Assembly (NCBI GenBank): GCA_963942565.1
Contig: OZ012698.1
Location: 30,961,554-31,025,553, forward strand
DNA length: 64,000 bases
Direction of reading: 5' to 3'
Origin: Maea johnstoni
Lineage: Eukaryota > Annelida > Polychaeta > Spionida > Magelonidae
Of this stretch, positions 49,018 to 63,814 are shown one piece after another. The position numbers were made by a program, and so were the translations under genes. The notes below the pieces were generated by a model that was not told where the DNA came from, did no database searches, and saw only the letters and a program-made list of their open reading frames with translations. Positions within the stretch are counted from its first letter, which is position 1; every line of letters begins with the position of its first letter.

Positions 49018-49643
49018 TCGCATGCATATAGGTATAGGCATTCACATACATACACATATACAAACATAGACACAGACACAATTACCCAATCTCATTTGCG
49101 CTATTTCCATTGTTGATACTCATCTTATATCATTATTTTGGATAGAATGTCTCAATTGAGTTCTCGAGGAATAATTGCGTTATTGTCATTGCCATTGCCT
49201 GTATGGCACTAGCGCTGCCAAGGGAAGACTAGGTGTGGCATTTACTATAGTGCTCCTTCAGGGTAGACCCATCCATTTTACTTTGAGGCTGATGAAAGCC
49301 ATGCCGTTTAGTTAGTGGTCTGATTAGTACATTCATCAATCAGCCGCCGTTGCTGTCTCAAAGGAGCGAGCTACAAGTGGCGCATGAAATCCAATCGTGA
49401 TTTACACGAGCTGACGTCTTGGGTAAATAGAGCTCGCAGAAACACAGGCATCGTCAAGCTCACCTTAAGGAGGTGCACGAAAACGACCCCTAGATATCCA
49501 ACACAAACATACACACATACATACATACGCACGCACGCACGTACGCACATAGTCTCATAAGACAGGTGGTCTCTTAATAGAGGGTCATTCAAACTACAAT
49601 GTTAGACCAGGGGAAATGAAAATGTGGTCTCCTTGGCAGGATT

Positions 49644-49646
<3 letters not shown>
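49018..49646. other. right-arm DNA, nothing recognised
   Basis: Counterpart of 36971-37500. A (CATACATA) and (CGCACGCA) simple-sequence patch lies at 49505-49550. Confidence 0.5.
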
Positions 49647-51321
<1,675 letters not shown>

Positions 51322-51496
51322 TTTATGTATGTTTATTGACTATGCCAGCAGCATAAAAATACGATACAGCAAAATATATTCAGACACAAAAGGTAACAAA
51401 AATCAAAAGCACAGGAACTTAAACTTGAACTTAAATGATATAAATGTAAACTCCACTCTTAGTGGTACAACAAATTACTAAAGAGAACTAAACTGA
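51322..51496 (-). mobile_element. short retroposon 3' end, tail T family (right arm only)
   Basis: About 175 bp absent from the left arm (near 35083-35095). On the minus strand it ends GTCAATAAACATACATAAA: an AATAAA signal and an ATACA-type tail. The rest is T-rich on that strand with no protein. This presence/absence case is the best evidence that tail T belongs to a mobile element. Confidence 0.65.
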
Positions 51497-53477
51497 TGCA
51501 CAATGTGCACATTGTAACAAGTGGCAGGATATCATAAACAGCTGTTCCTATTGTATATATGCATATATGCATATCCATTGGCTGTTGTTTGATACAAAAG
51601 TAGACGTATTATCTACAGCGATGGAGAAATACAATGTAAGAAAAACTTGCAGACAAAGCTAGACTGAAACACAAGCTAATACATGCAAGCAATGCAACAG
51701 TTGCAACTTTTGTTTCTTGGAAATGCGTTTCATCTTGCAAGTGCTACCTATATAGGGCATTGTATGACTCTCCCTTAAGGCATGTGCGAGATTATATATT
51801 GTTTATGTATGTAGTGGCCATATTTTCCATAATACAATAGGTATACGTTTACGTTTAGAACAAAACAAAATATTGGAATGCTAGGGATAGAACCCAATGG
51901 TTAGTGTTAGGTTAGACAATAGAATATGAACACAAAAAGCCACTCTCTCGACGGGATTATTAAGGCTACATGTGCGTCGGTGGTTCTACCGGGTACCGCA
52001 CGTTTGTCTATGCTAAAAGGGCAAACATACCATCAAATTGATTAAGGCTAAAAACTATGGCTATCCCCATTCAAATAACACCACACCCAAATCTGTTCTC
52101 TTCAACGCTTCGCAGCCAAAGTGTTCCAAACAAAATATTCTACAGAAAGCAAATTTGAAGTTCTGATTTAGAATTGCACAACAGATTTGTTTCAGGATTT
52201 GTGATTCATGAATTTCCCTCTATAAAGTATAGAGTAGCATAGAACTGTAGCATATATTACAACTTGTGGATACCTCTGAACGAATTGAAACAGAAAACGA
52301 CGGAGTGAAGTTGTATTTTCTTTGGTATGAAATACATTTCCTAGCATAGGGACAAACGTTCTACTCAAGCGGGAGACATGTGGGGGAATATTTCGTACTG
52401 CAATGCCCCGGATTGACCACTGGCTAGTAGCCATTTAGTACTGAATCGCTCTAGCATAGACAATGGTGGCGAAAGATTCCATTTGATTAGGTATACAATA
52501 CATTCACTCACCGGAATGGACACCGGAAAAGTCCTCCAAGAATACCTCTATGGTAACAGGCCGAGTTATGTATATAGTTCATAGGCGTGCAGAGTTAATA
52601 CTAATTCATTACCTGCTTCATTTGGTTGCTATGTAATGGAATGTTCGTGGGTGATGGTTATAATAAGCAACTGGACACTCAACCTTTATACGGACCTTTG
52701 CACAGCGGAAACGGACATTTGCACATTGAGTATCAATATATGCGTAGTCTCCCATAGAAATGATGACGTAAGAGACACTTGGCTTATCCAGTTTATAACG
52801 AGATCATTAGGCTTCTTATATCACTAAATTAGTCAAGAACATTTAGAAAGACAACTACCAGCTGCATCAGCGCAGGGTGCTTCTGTATAGGACGTAAACG
52901 GGAGTATCACAGCATGTATCAACGACATAGAATTTCAACAAACATATCACAACGGCAAGAAAGGAAAACGGTAAGCCTGTAGGGTTATGTTTATATTTCT
53001 TTCGCTTACGAAATTATAGTGTTTATATGTCTTCAAATATCACGTACATGTAATTATGGAAACATGAACTGGTCCAAGACCAAACGTTCTCGATTATCAA
53101 TGAACCAATCATACATAGGTACTAGACAATAGATATCGTTAATTAGATCATTAATCTGTATTTGCTTTGTTTGATCAACCATTTTCTTTCCTTTGAAGTT
53201 ACACTTTTATTTTTCTTGTTACTACATAAGTTTGAAACTCAAATGATGTTTAATGTTTGATACAGTCAATAAACATACAATACGATACAATACAGTTAAT
53301 TGTACTGTATTTTATGTTTATTGACTGGGCATCACACGCAAAATCATACGGTATACAACATTAATCCTTCAATATCCAAAAAGAATGCAAATGAAAATCT
53401 TTACAAACACACACTTACAGTTACCTAATACGCTAAAATTAAGATGATACCCACAATCTCATCCTGTAGCGTATACA
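51497..53477. other. right-arm DNA with two opposed tail-T ends
   Basis: Counterpart of 32381-35090 without the MITE and the SINE. At 53262-53330 one tail-T end on the plus strand (CAGTCAATAAACATACAAT) faces one on the minus strand (TATGTTTATTGACTG). No gene. Confidence 0.5.
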
Positions 53478-53743
53478 TACATTGCCGACATTTGATTTCT
53501 GCACTAAATGTGTGGGCAGTCCGGGCATACTACACGACCGCACGCCCGACTGACACCTATATTTCTAGGTATGGATGCATAGAAAAGCTCACAACTGAAC
53601 GTAGTTTTGACTCGCAAGCCACGTGGGTCTTTGATGTACTAGTATTTGGCTTATTTCTTGACGTGTAATCCATGAGTGCTTGTACAACCAGGCGCTGGCA
53701 GACGTCCGATCTACTGGTGCAGGAACTAAATTTCTGTACTGTA
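53478..53743. mobile_element. family B MITE
   Basis: Begins TACATTGCCGACATTTGATT and ends AATTTCTGTACTGTA; partner of 32122-32380. Confidence 0.92.
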
Positions 53744-54366
53744 GGTTCAACTTGAGGCTAACCTACCACGCAAACCATTAGCAATAAGCACGTACCTCTC
53801 ACGAACAGTCAATAAACATACATATATAAATAACAATATACCTATACAAACATACAGCTGACGTGACTAAGTTTTGCATTTTTTTATATATTGATGAGGC
53901 TACACGCAGTTGGTTAGTCCCAGGTGCGAAACAGGTATGCTTTACTACTCAATGACACTTGCGAGAGTTGTGAAATGACTGTGGCTTATTCAACGACATG
54001 TTCTCGTTAACTCCTATGCTGGTGTTGGCTAATTTTGCCAATACAAAATGATGCAAAAACCTGAAAAATGCCTGGAACCCTGGCACATGGGTACTCATAT
54101 GAGAGTTCTCACCGAGAGCCTTCTAATGAATACCAACATGGCAGGGTTTGGACGATTATAAGAAATATTGTGCTTTGGACGAAAGTAGCCTTATTAGCAT
54201 TGGAAGGGTTAAGCCACGTGGAAGAAATCTCAGAGGTCTTTTTTCTCGTTTTAATGAGTCACGTCCACCACGCCGAGGAGTTGGTTGAAGGTCAAAATAA
54301 CGAAGAAAGGAAAAGATTGTGTGGGTTATAAGGATGTGTCTTGTTTAAAATATCTATGCAGGAGTT
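53744..54366. other. right-arm DNA, nothing recognised
   Basis: Counterpart of 31491-32121; includes a tail-T end near 53805. Confidence 0.5.
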
Positions 54367-54579
54367 TACTGCAAATCACTAAAGTATAGCGGGAACAATA
54401 AGATAGCGATAATAGCGCTCTGCCCATATGCGCTATAATAACATCCCCGTCTTTATTAAATTCTTAATTGAACTTGCAGCTGCTGTTCCCGTTCACCGCT
54501 ATACTTAGATCCCGCTATCCATGGCAGTACCATAATTGCGCTATATAATGTTCACGCCATATCTAAGTGATTTACAGTA
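54367..54579. mobile_element. family A MITE
   Basis: Begins TACTGCAAATCACTAAAGTA and ends AAGTGATTTACAGTA; partner of 31278-31490. Confidence 0.95.
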
Positions 54580-55140
54580 TTTGAATTCTTATAATACATC
54601 TTCAGCAAATAGTTGACAAGAAAACGTCTACCATATCTTACTCATATGGTTCTGATTAGGTGAGAATGATGACATCCATTGTTGCATTGTTTCAAAAACC
54701 AACATAGCTCAATCGTTTGAAACTGCATTGGTTATACCAGTCAATATAGACAGGTGCCACCTTCTCTCACAATTGGACAATCCATGTCATCAATTTCACC
54801 ATAATATTTCAAATAAGGGTGGTGCAAACCCATAAAGGTTCGTCTTAATTGGGCAGACAGACATTGACTAGTGATTTGACGTTGACTAGTTACTGGCATC
54901 TAACTCAAAATATCTCCCGTGTAAAAGAGTAACTACTATTGCATACTGGTCATTTGGCACGCCAACTTTATTGGGTGCATACTGCTTGTATACTATAGAT
55001 ATTTCTTTAGACAAACCACCACATTGTCAATTTCAAAATATTTCATACCGTCACCTCTCTGCCATATATAGACTAAGATGTAACTAGCCACTTGTGAATT
55101 ACGGTGGAAATCTTGAGTATTCTTGAAAAGAACAACCCAA
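54580..55140. other. right-arm DNA, nothing recognised
   Basis: Contains the empty site of the left-arm MITE 30766-31025 near 54833. Confidence 0.5.
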
Positions 55141-55238
55141 AACCCAAGTCACTAGCAACCTTCTCACATGCCCCGAGCAGCAGTGAGAGAACGCGAGCAG
55201 TTAGTGGCAAAGCTTTAGACCACTCGGCGGCTGTCAGA
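55141..55238 (-). mobile_element. Leu/Ser-tRNA-like SINE, head plus body
   Basis: Minus strand: GACAGCCGCCGAGTGGTCTA, AAGCTTTGCCACTAACTGC, then CGGGGCATGTGAGAAGGTTG, CTAGTGACTTGGGTT. The head matches a Leu/Ser tRNA 5' arm; the body is the same as at 20060-20140. Confidence 0.75.
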
Positions 55239-55901
55239 ACATGTTCAAACGGTTGGAAAAAGTTTGTATTGTGTCAGTTCATTTGTAAGCATTGCGGCGC
55301 CACAGATACGACTTCCGCTGTGTTTAAAAGTGTCACAAGTGTTACATGTGCCAGTACATATATAAAAACAAGTACAAATGGGCATGTTCCCATCAGGGCG
55401 TGGGCGAGCTAATGGTAAAAACAAATGAAGGTACGAAAAAATGGATAGCCTCCATCACTCTACCGCCTTCACCCATTCATTCTTGTAACAGCTAAAAACT
55501 ATGAATGGATGTCTGGGCTACAAAAACATAATGTGAAAAAATGTTTGAAGGAGAAATGTTAACCTTCTGATGCTCGTAGCCGCCAAAAACAGCGTAAAGA
55601 TATTCGTGAAAACGGACGGGCGAAGGATTATTAGAATAAAAAAGTTGAAGGAAAATATTAACGCGCATTCTGCAAATAATTCTCCATCAACATATTGGTA
55701 ATTTATATCTTAAATCGCGAGTGATTGCAAAATGATCATTTATCCAGTTTATAGAGAAAATCGTAAGCATGTGTGGGGGAAAAATCAAGCCAAAAACGCA
55801 GCACCAAAAGTTGTGAATTTTTGCCTTATTCTGATGGTATGTTCATATGTATCATTACTCCAAATGACAAATTAATAGGACCGACCTAGGCCTGAATAAG
55901 G
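55239..55901. other. right-arm DNA, nothing recognised
   Basis: Counterpart of about 29440-30137. Confidence 0.5.
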
Positions 55902-56155
55902 TACAGTGCCGACATTTAATTCCTGCACTAAATGCGCCTGGGCAAAATATACGACCGCATGCCTGATTGCCACTCAGTTTCCTGGGCATGGATGCATGGT
56001 TGACCTCACAACTAAAAGTAGTTTTGATTCAAAAACTACTTAGGCCATTGATATGCTTGGCAAAATATTTTGAAATGTTATTCATGGATGTTTATACAAG
56101 CAGACATATGCGGACGTCCGGTCGACTGGTGCATGAATTAAATGTCTGTACTGTA
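55902..56155. mobile_element. family B MITE (right arm only)
   Basis: Begins TACAGTGCCGACATTTAATT and ends AAATGTCTGTACTGTA. The left-arm site near 29460-29490 has no element, although the flanks there have also drifted. Confidence 0.9.
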
Positions 56156-56877
<722 letters not shown>

Positions 56878-57170
56878 AAAGAATACTCTCTTGATGATTA
56901 TGTATCAAGTTGTCCGTATTTGTACATTCTCTGAACTAATGGTCATACAACTCATAACAACCTGACAATGCCTACATGGGTCTTTCAGGTCCAGAAGATA
57001 ATCATGGTGTTAAGGTCATATGGACATATTTCAATAACAAAGCTGAATAATTTGAGACGTATTTGACTGAACTTTGTTGTAACTGTTAGATTTGATCATC
57101 TCTATTTATTTCACCTGATATCACCCTGTTTGGTATACTAGTAATGTATCCAGCCAGTCCATGTGTGCTG

Positions 57171-57246
57171 AGGCCTGCCCTGAAGGCCGAATGGTCTAAG
57201 GCGTTGCCACTGCCTGTTTGCTATCTCCCACCACTGCCTTGTGCCG
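57171..57246 (+). mobile_element. fragment of Leu/Ser-tRNA-like SINE head
   Basis: GGCCTGCCCTGAAGGCCGAA, TGGTCTAAGGCGTTGCCAC; partner of 28205-28283. It has the same GGCCTGCCC start as the units in the 19085-20060 array. Confidence 0.6.
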
Positions 57247-57265
57247 CGGCAGCTGTATAGCTAGG

Positions 57266-57478
57266 TACTGTAAATCACTTAATTATAGCGGGAACAATAA
57301 GATAGCGATAAAAGCGCTCTTCCCATATGCGCTATTGTAAAATCCCCGTCTTTATTAAATTCTTAATTGAACTTGCTGCTGCAGTGTCCTTTCACCGCTA
57401 TACTTAGATCTTGCTATCCAGGGCTGCTCCATAATTGCGCTATATAATGTTCACGCCATATTTAAGGGATTTACAGTA
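57266..57478. mobile_element. family A MITE
   Basis: Begins TACTGTAAATCACTTAATTA and ends AAGGGATTTACAGTA; partner of 27973-28185. Confidence 0.95.
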
Positions 57479-58264
57479 TTCAGGTTTCTTCCACCACGTT
57501 GAGTCGTCACAATCTAGCCTAAATATAGCAGGAAAAGTGAGACTCTAATCGAAATTACACGAGTGCACTTTGGATCCATATGGGAAAATGGTTACAATTG
57601 TATACTTTGCCAATTAATACTATGACGACAGCTATAATTGGATATAGTTGCTAAATGAATGAATACCTGACATGAATATGGATCGCATAACCATTGAGCT
57701 ACATAGAGGATGTTAGGGATAATTTCTATGTCTTCGTGGTCACCTTGGTTTGCGTATGGTTATTTATGGTAACTTCATTTAATGAATAAATACCATATTA
57801 TATTACGATAACCACATAATATCGGCAATGACGTCAGTCAATCCACCTGGGTAATTATTGTGTAGGCCCCAGTGATATCCTTGGTTACATGTTGGATAAG
57901 GAATTATTGATCTTTAAGACTTAATAGAAGCAGGTGTAGGCGTGGTAATGGTATATAAAGGAGACCCCTGGCTTAAGCACATTGTTTAATGCATTTTTCT
58001 CAAAGAATATCATCAATACGATAATGGGACAAAATCTAAAAGATATAATATAAACCGATCATTTGGAGGATGGTTGGGAGCTCGAAAAAGCAGCCCGAAA
58101 AGGAAATATGTAGGAGTTGTGGTGTATGAAGTAAACGAATTCCCGTTTATTTAGAAGGAACATTTTTGTTGTACTAGTATATGATAACGCCTACTAGTAT
58201 ATCGTACGAAACCTTATCAAATATGAGAAATCGGCAACTCTTCACAGTGATAGCCTCTTTCTTG
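57479..58264. other. right-arm DNA, nothing recognised
   Basis: Counterpart of about 27190-27972. Confidence 0.5.
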
Positions 58265-58709
58265 ACGCGAGGTTCCGGAACCCGCCGATAGGCGGCTTCA
58301 AACACGTCGAATGCCTTTGTGGAACGCCTTGGATTGTTTCATTAGAGAAAACTTGGTTCTTCCAGTTATGTATGATAGCGTCCACTCTGTTTTGGTCAAA
58401 CAGCATGGATACATTCAATGGACTAATTGTACTAAGAATACACTTTTAAGAAATTAAATAACCTTTTTTAAATCAGTGAAATTAGCGATTTTACAGTTTT
58501 GATGACGTCACAAGTAATTGGAAGCTAATTATAGAACGCGACGGTGGCGACGCGTAGCTATAGCGGCGTTCATTTACACTACAGACCTGTAGTGTAAATG
58601 AACGCCGAACACGAACACGTTACAGTCAACCTCCCCCCCCCCCCCCCCACCCTACTACACCCATTCTACTGCCGACACATGGCATCCAACCCTAGTTCCG
58701 AAAAACTCT
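58265..58709. other. right-arm-only insertion with a perfect 21 bp hairpin and poly-C run
   Basis: The left arm reads straight through (CCTTAACCAAGAAAGAGG at about 27181); here CCTCTTTCTTG and GGTTAAGGAG are separated by about 445 bp. Inside are the palindrome GGTTCCGGAACC, a 21 bp perfect inverted repeat with a 2 bp loop at 58564-58607 (CGGCGTTCATTTACACTACA start), TGATGACGTCA, and a 16 bp C run (58633-58648). No TIR at the outer ends, no A tail and no protein motif found. Confidence 0.8.
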
Positions 58710-58811
58710 GGGTTAAGGAGAAGCAATCCCTGAATTCGATATGAGGAAGGCCCTTGGCGACAATGAGGTCACTAAGCAGACCATTATTCATGCAGGTTGT
58801 TTCCCCATTTA

Positions 58812-59090
58812 TGGGAGATCCGCCGTGACCAAGTGGTTACAATGCTTGACTCCCAAGCCTGAGCTCACAGGTTGGAATCTCCGCTGGGTCCCAACAAAAA
58901 TGAGATAGCTTAGTCGCTATATAAACGTGCGGCGTTGTGGAGGACTGTCTATGGTCGTTCCGCATATGAAAGTTCCAAGAAATATTCTTGAAGAGAGGGG
59001 AATTTCTTCCAGGTTCCATGTTTCTATCTCGTCTTGATATGACCTTAGCTGTTGAAAGCGACGTAAAACCCCAACCATTTCTTCCTTCCA
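58812..59090 (+). mobile_element. tRNA-derived SINE S, full-length
   Basis: GTGACCAAGTGGTTACAATG (A box region), GGTTGGAATCTCC (B box), CGCTATATAAACGTGCGGCG, GGGAATTTCTTCCAGGTTCC, TATCTCGTCTTGATATGACC and a TTTCTTCCTTCC tail. Partner of 26813-27088. Confidence 0.9.
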
Positions 59091-60386
59091 CATCTTATGC
59101 ATTAGCCGCTATTTTCAATTGCTTGGGAGTATACATTTTAGGTATTGCCAAGGCCTATACAGGTGTCATTGTGTAAAGGCAAGGGTACATGTACCTGGTG
59201 ATTAATACCCCACACTTCCAAGGGTATTACCCCTTCTCGTTTGCCTAGATTGGATATTTGATGGATATAAAAATCTCATATTGTCAGCAAGGTGCCCACA
59301 AAAGAGATTCGTAATGTATGCACACGGTCTATTTTTTTCATTTTGAATAGTGCTAGAGCCTGTACATGTAAATAGCTTTCTAATTTTTCATTATAAATGA
59401 ATTAAGAATAGGAAAAAGCATTACCTCTTCACGTCCAACAGAAAGGTATGAATATTATACAAGCTGATTGAGACTTGAATTTATGAATTATTAATGTGTT
59501 TTTTCAAATAGATCTATGCGAATCTTCCATTTCTAGTATGTTTTATTATGCTCCCCAGTGACGCAATTAAGGTCTTAAAGATAACCCCGACCCCGCGTTT
59601 CCGGCATAATGCCCAGTATATTTAGATCATGAAGGTGATCTGTAAGTAAATGACACTTTTCAAGCCTTAACGACGAATCACTTACAAAGTGATAGTTTCT
59701 CAAATTAGTTCAGCATTTTTACTCCAGGGGGCCATAGCCACATCATTGGAATACATGTTATGTAACCTACTTTGACATTGATAAGGCTTTTCGCACTCTG
59801 TGGATTGAATAACTTTTCTTTCAGCGATATTAGTTCGGAATCAAAGGTAGAATGTAGTGGATATAATACAAGTTCTTAGTTGCTTTCAGATATTGAATCA
59901 TAATTTAGGGACATAAACCCAAATGGTATAAATACTAGAATGAGATATTTATTGCACTCGAAGTACAACACGCCACATGTTGATGAACTTGCAGCTTATT
60001 TTACGTACCAACATATTTGAAATGGATGCGGTCATGCAAATACAGTTTTTAGTTTGTTAAAAGGGTATACTAGAAGGTATGGTTTTATGCCAAAATGAGT
60101 TCCAAGCAGGTATATATGGAGAGTTTTAAGCTAAAACAAGATTTTTTTTTAAATATTGCAAAACGGTATATGGAGAGATCTATGGTCAAACAAGAAAAAT
60201 GGTCCCTTCAGACATACATTTGGGCACAGATAATGCAACAGTGTTGAACAGAGACTGAGTCATCCTGTCTCTCTCTCTTGTGTGTGGAACTTTAAATAAT
60301 TTCCCTAATTGGAATATCATTCATGCGGTGTGTTTCTTTTCCAATTTCCTCCGCGCGGCGCACGTCGCCATGCTGCAGTTGCCGTG

Positions 60387-60387
<1 letters not shown>
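59091..60387. other. right-arm DNA, nothing recognised
   Basis: Counterpart of 25523-26812. Confidence 0.5.
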
Positions 60388-60431
<44 letters not shown>

Positions 60432-60446
60432 ATGGCACTGCTGCTG

Positions 60447-60481
<35 letters not shown>

Positions 60482-60482
60482 A
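60388..60482 (+). repeat. (CTG)n trinucleotide repeat, duplicated
   Basis: Two CTG runs separated by CTATGGCACTG and followed by a second CTATGGCACTG, so the repeat and its edge were duplicated in this arm; the left arm has one run (25464-25522). An open frame here (60309-60677) ends with the same ILIRSAARYVYCGTGNVLSI tail as the left arm. Confidence 0.95.
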
Positions 60483-60814
60483 TGGCACTGTGACATCAGG
60501 GCCAGCAGGGAAACCCCAGATATCTGGGGAGATAAAATCGTGTCTAGGACTAATCAAACAAATGCTTCACTGCCACTGGCGATGAATGAACTAGACCCAG
60601 TAATCTACCCAGCAATACTCATCAGATCTGCTGCTCGCTATGTGTATTGTGGTACGGGCAATGTTCTCTCAATTTAAAGGTAATGATGGAATCATTTTAA
60701 TAATTGATTTTCACTTTGCAACTTTTATAAATAGTTTATGTAATTGGTCCTTAATTGCATCAGTATATGTTTCTCTTTTTACATTATTGTATTTTGATAT
60801 ATGATGCTGTATTT

Positions 60815-60960
60815 AATACAATCATTAAACATACAATACACTGTTGTAAAGTACAGTCATTAGAATACAACACAATATTTAATATGGTACAATGCAGTAT
60901 TATGCAATAAAATAAAGTAAAATGCAATATAGTGCATAGTAATAAAAAAGCAATCACTAA
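60815..60960. repeat. CAATA-rich low-complexity DNA with a retroposon-like tail
   Basis: Counterpart of 25000-25140, with CAATCATTAAACATACAATA on the plus strand. Confidence 0.5.
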
Positions 60961-61067
60961 ACTCGCAGACCTCCTCGCACTTCTGCAAAGAATTAATTGT
61001 GCATAAAGAGCTTAAATGACACAGATTTGCGGTTTGCCAAAGTATCCCTTTTATTAACATTAACTTG

Positions 61068-61328
61068 TACAGTATAGTCTTTTAATTACTGCACCAGTCG
61101 AACGGACGTCTGCCAGTGCCTCTGGTTTTACAAACACCCATGGATGATATGTCAAAAAATAAGTCAGGCATATCTAGGACCCATATATCCGAATCAAGGC
61201 TACGTTCGTTTGTCAAGTCATCCATGCATTCGTCACCCAGGAAACTGGATGTCAATCGGGCGCGCGGTCGTGTACTATTATGCCCTGGCTGCTCGCGCAT
61301 TAGTGCAGAAAATTAAACTCGGCACTGA
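61068..61328. mobile_element. family B MITE
   Basis: Begins TACAGTATAGTCTTTTAATT and ends AAACTCGGCACTGA; partner of 24616-24877, identical over about 200 bp compared. Confidence 0.88.
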
Positions 61329-61751
61329 GCGGCTGCAGGGTGAAATACGTGTATTTTAATTCCTCTCAATCATGTGCTCATGTTCTGCGGAAGCCTCTGC
61401 GGTTAGCATGGCAATCTCATCCTGCTACTTGCTCCAATAACTATCGTTCATTACACGCACAATGAATTCTCTTGTGAAACAGAAAATTCCAAAGTGTGAA
61501 ACTAATATTAAACACATTCATACCGCATCAACTGCTTATCAACGAGTCTAAAATGTATCCATATACCGCGTGAGATTTAGTTGTTAAGCGGATGAAAATC
61601 ATCAAAAGAAACCATGCGGGTTATATTCAAATTTGGGTGCCCTTGAATCTTCAACACTACATATCCTAAATGGTAAGATTTCGCTTTGAAATGTTAAGGA
61701 ATTTTCCCCAAAGTTTCTCTATATTGAGTTTTCCTTATGATCTTTGAAAAC

Positions 61752-62427
61752 TACTGTAGAATGGCTAATTTTCCCGTGTGTTTTATTTTCCCGTTTTTTC
61801 CCGAATGCTATCAAACGGGAATAAACAACACCGGGAAAATCATTACACTTCATGTCCGGACTTAATAAACACGGGAAATTCTGACCTTAGTTAAATAGAC
61901 TGGGCCAGCTTTATCTCTGAAGTGTCAGACCTGCGTTTACTCAGAGTGATAGCGGTCATCCCTTATTGCAATCCACATGCGGCAGGGAACAATTGGGGGG
62001 TCACTGTATGACTTCTGCTCATGCTGTGACTGCAACTGAGACACCTACTTAAGGGATTAAATCCCTGGTGATCTGTTTCTAGTCGCCTCTCTAGACTGGT
62101 GAAAGTCCCACCACCGCATGCGCTGCTGCATGGCCATGCACATGCTTATATAACACTGGGAACTGTCTCCAGTCTATAAGATGCTTATCTAGACTGGTGA
62201 TAGTCCCTTTGCAGAGTGCGTTGTTGTACTGATAAGCACTTCAACCCATGGCACATGTTTATATAAGACTGTGGACTACTTAAAACTACTTAAGATCTAA
62301 TTAAAACGGGAAAATTAAAAACGGGAAAAAACATATGTCTTCTTTTCGGAAATATTAGAAACGGGAAAACCCAAAAATGAAAAATTAGGGAAAATTGTCA
62401 CACGGGAAAATTAGCCATTCTACAGTA
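61752..62427. mobile_element. family C non-autonomous element
   Basis: Begins TACTGTAGAATGGCTAATTT and ends ATTAGCCATTCTACAGTA; partner of 23522-24193. Confidence 0.9.
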
Positions 62428-62475
62428 TTTTATTTACTTTTTTTTGTTTTTGCTATGACTTTGTACATTATCATT

Positions 62476-62505
62476 GCAGTCAATAAACATACAATACAAT
62501 AAAAT
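62476..62505 (+). mobile_element. retroposon 3' tail T
   Basis: GCAGTCAATAAACATACAAT followed by ACAATAAAA; partner of 23447-23516. Confidence 0.5.
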
Positions 62506-62704
62506 TCCAAGAATCTGCATGTAGAAGGTTACCTTAGTGATTGATAGTTGTGGTTATCCAGCAGGTTGATTGATGAGGTGGTTGTTTCCATCAGTTGTAT
62601 TTGCTCTAACCTCATTCGCTCATGTGGCGTGCGTTCTTATCACTGGTAAACACCAACTGAGCAGGAGCGAGCCCCCATAGTCGAGTGTTCATAAGCGTTA
62701 TAAC

Positions 62705-62925
62705 TACAGTACATACATCTAATTTCTACACCAGTCGACCGGACGTTTACCAGTACCTGGTCGTACAATTACCCATATATAACAATATAACGAACAACGA
62801 ATCAAAACTTCTTTTAGTTGCGAGTTCATCCATGCATCAAAGTACAGGAATCTGGGTCGCTATCGGGCGTGCGGTTGTTTGTTATTCCCAGGCATTTAGT
62901 GCAGGAATTAAATGTCGGCACTGTA
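62705..62925. mobile_element. family B MITE
   Basis: Begins TACAGTACATACATCTAATT and ends AAATGTCGGCACTGTA. Single-copy partner of the two tandem copies at 21883 and 23024. Confidence 0.9.
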
Positions 62926-62928
62926 ACT

Positions 62929-62930
<2 letters not shown>

Positions 62931-62992
<62 letters not shown>
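62931..62992 (+). repeat. (CT)n microsatellite, 62 bp
   Basis: Counterpart of the two (GA)n tracts in the left arm. Confidence 0.98.
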
Positions 62993-62995
<3 letters not shown>

Positions 62996-63814
62996 CCTGG
63001 TTAAATGATTTTATCCGCCTTGGGACGATTAGATATTGAAACAACAGTAAAGCTATCAGAACAGCTTCCAAAGAAAAAAAATATATTCACAACATTTATT
63101 CCAAACGAACCGAATGCAGTTTTCTGTGTTGGAGATTGCGTAGAGAAAAAAATGTCTTGATTTTGCAATTTTGCTCACTTCAAAGTAGTGATTAATCCTT
63201 TTTTAAAGTCAATTCCAATTCAAATTAACAACGAAGTTTGGACTTAGAGGAATGCTAGTTGTTAATTGTTCAGTTGATGACTTTTTCTTATTCAGGATAT
63301 TTTGATTTTTAATTGCCAATTCAATATCTAATAGAAGAAACTCTAAATCACATTTTCACACTAATTCATAATGTGGTGTTCAAACCAAAGTTATGAGGGT
63401 AGTTATTGTCGTTACATTTATATAATTTGGATAAAGAATATTCGAATAATCTAAAATATGGATATTCTGCTTGTGTTGTGCATATCAGATAATGCATATG
63501 CATACAATGAACTATAATGAAAATTCATGCCTTTGATGCATAGGGGATTATGGCTCAAATCATAATGTATTATCCAACACATCATGTATAATCTGTTTAG
63601 CTCACATTGAATTAAATCAGATGACAAACACAAAACACACATCGCTATTGTGTTCATGCGAATTAATTTATATTGAAGTATGTCCCAAACTAACACAGCC
63701 ACACGGATGTTAAAAAATAATTGAATACGAGAGGATGGAAAATATGTAGGGTGTAATTGTTGTAAGTATACGGAGGAACGAATAGTCTAGTGGACGAATC
63801 ATTGCGAATGTATA
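62993..63814. other. right-arm DNA, single copy of the left-arm duplicated unit
   Basis: Counterpart of 21037-21813 and 22119-22894. No gene. Confidence 0.6.
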
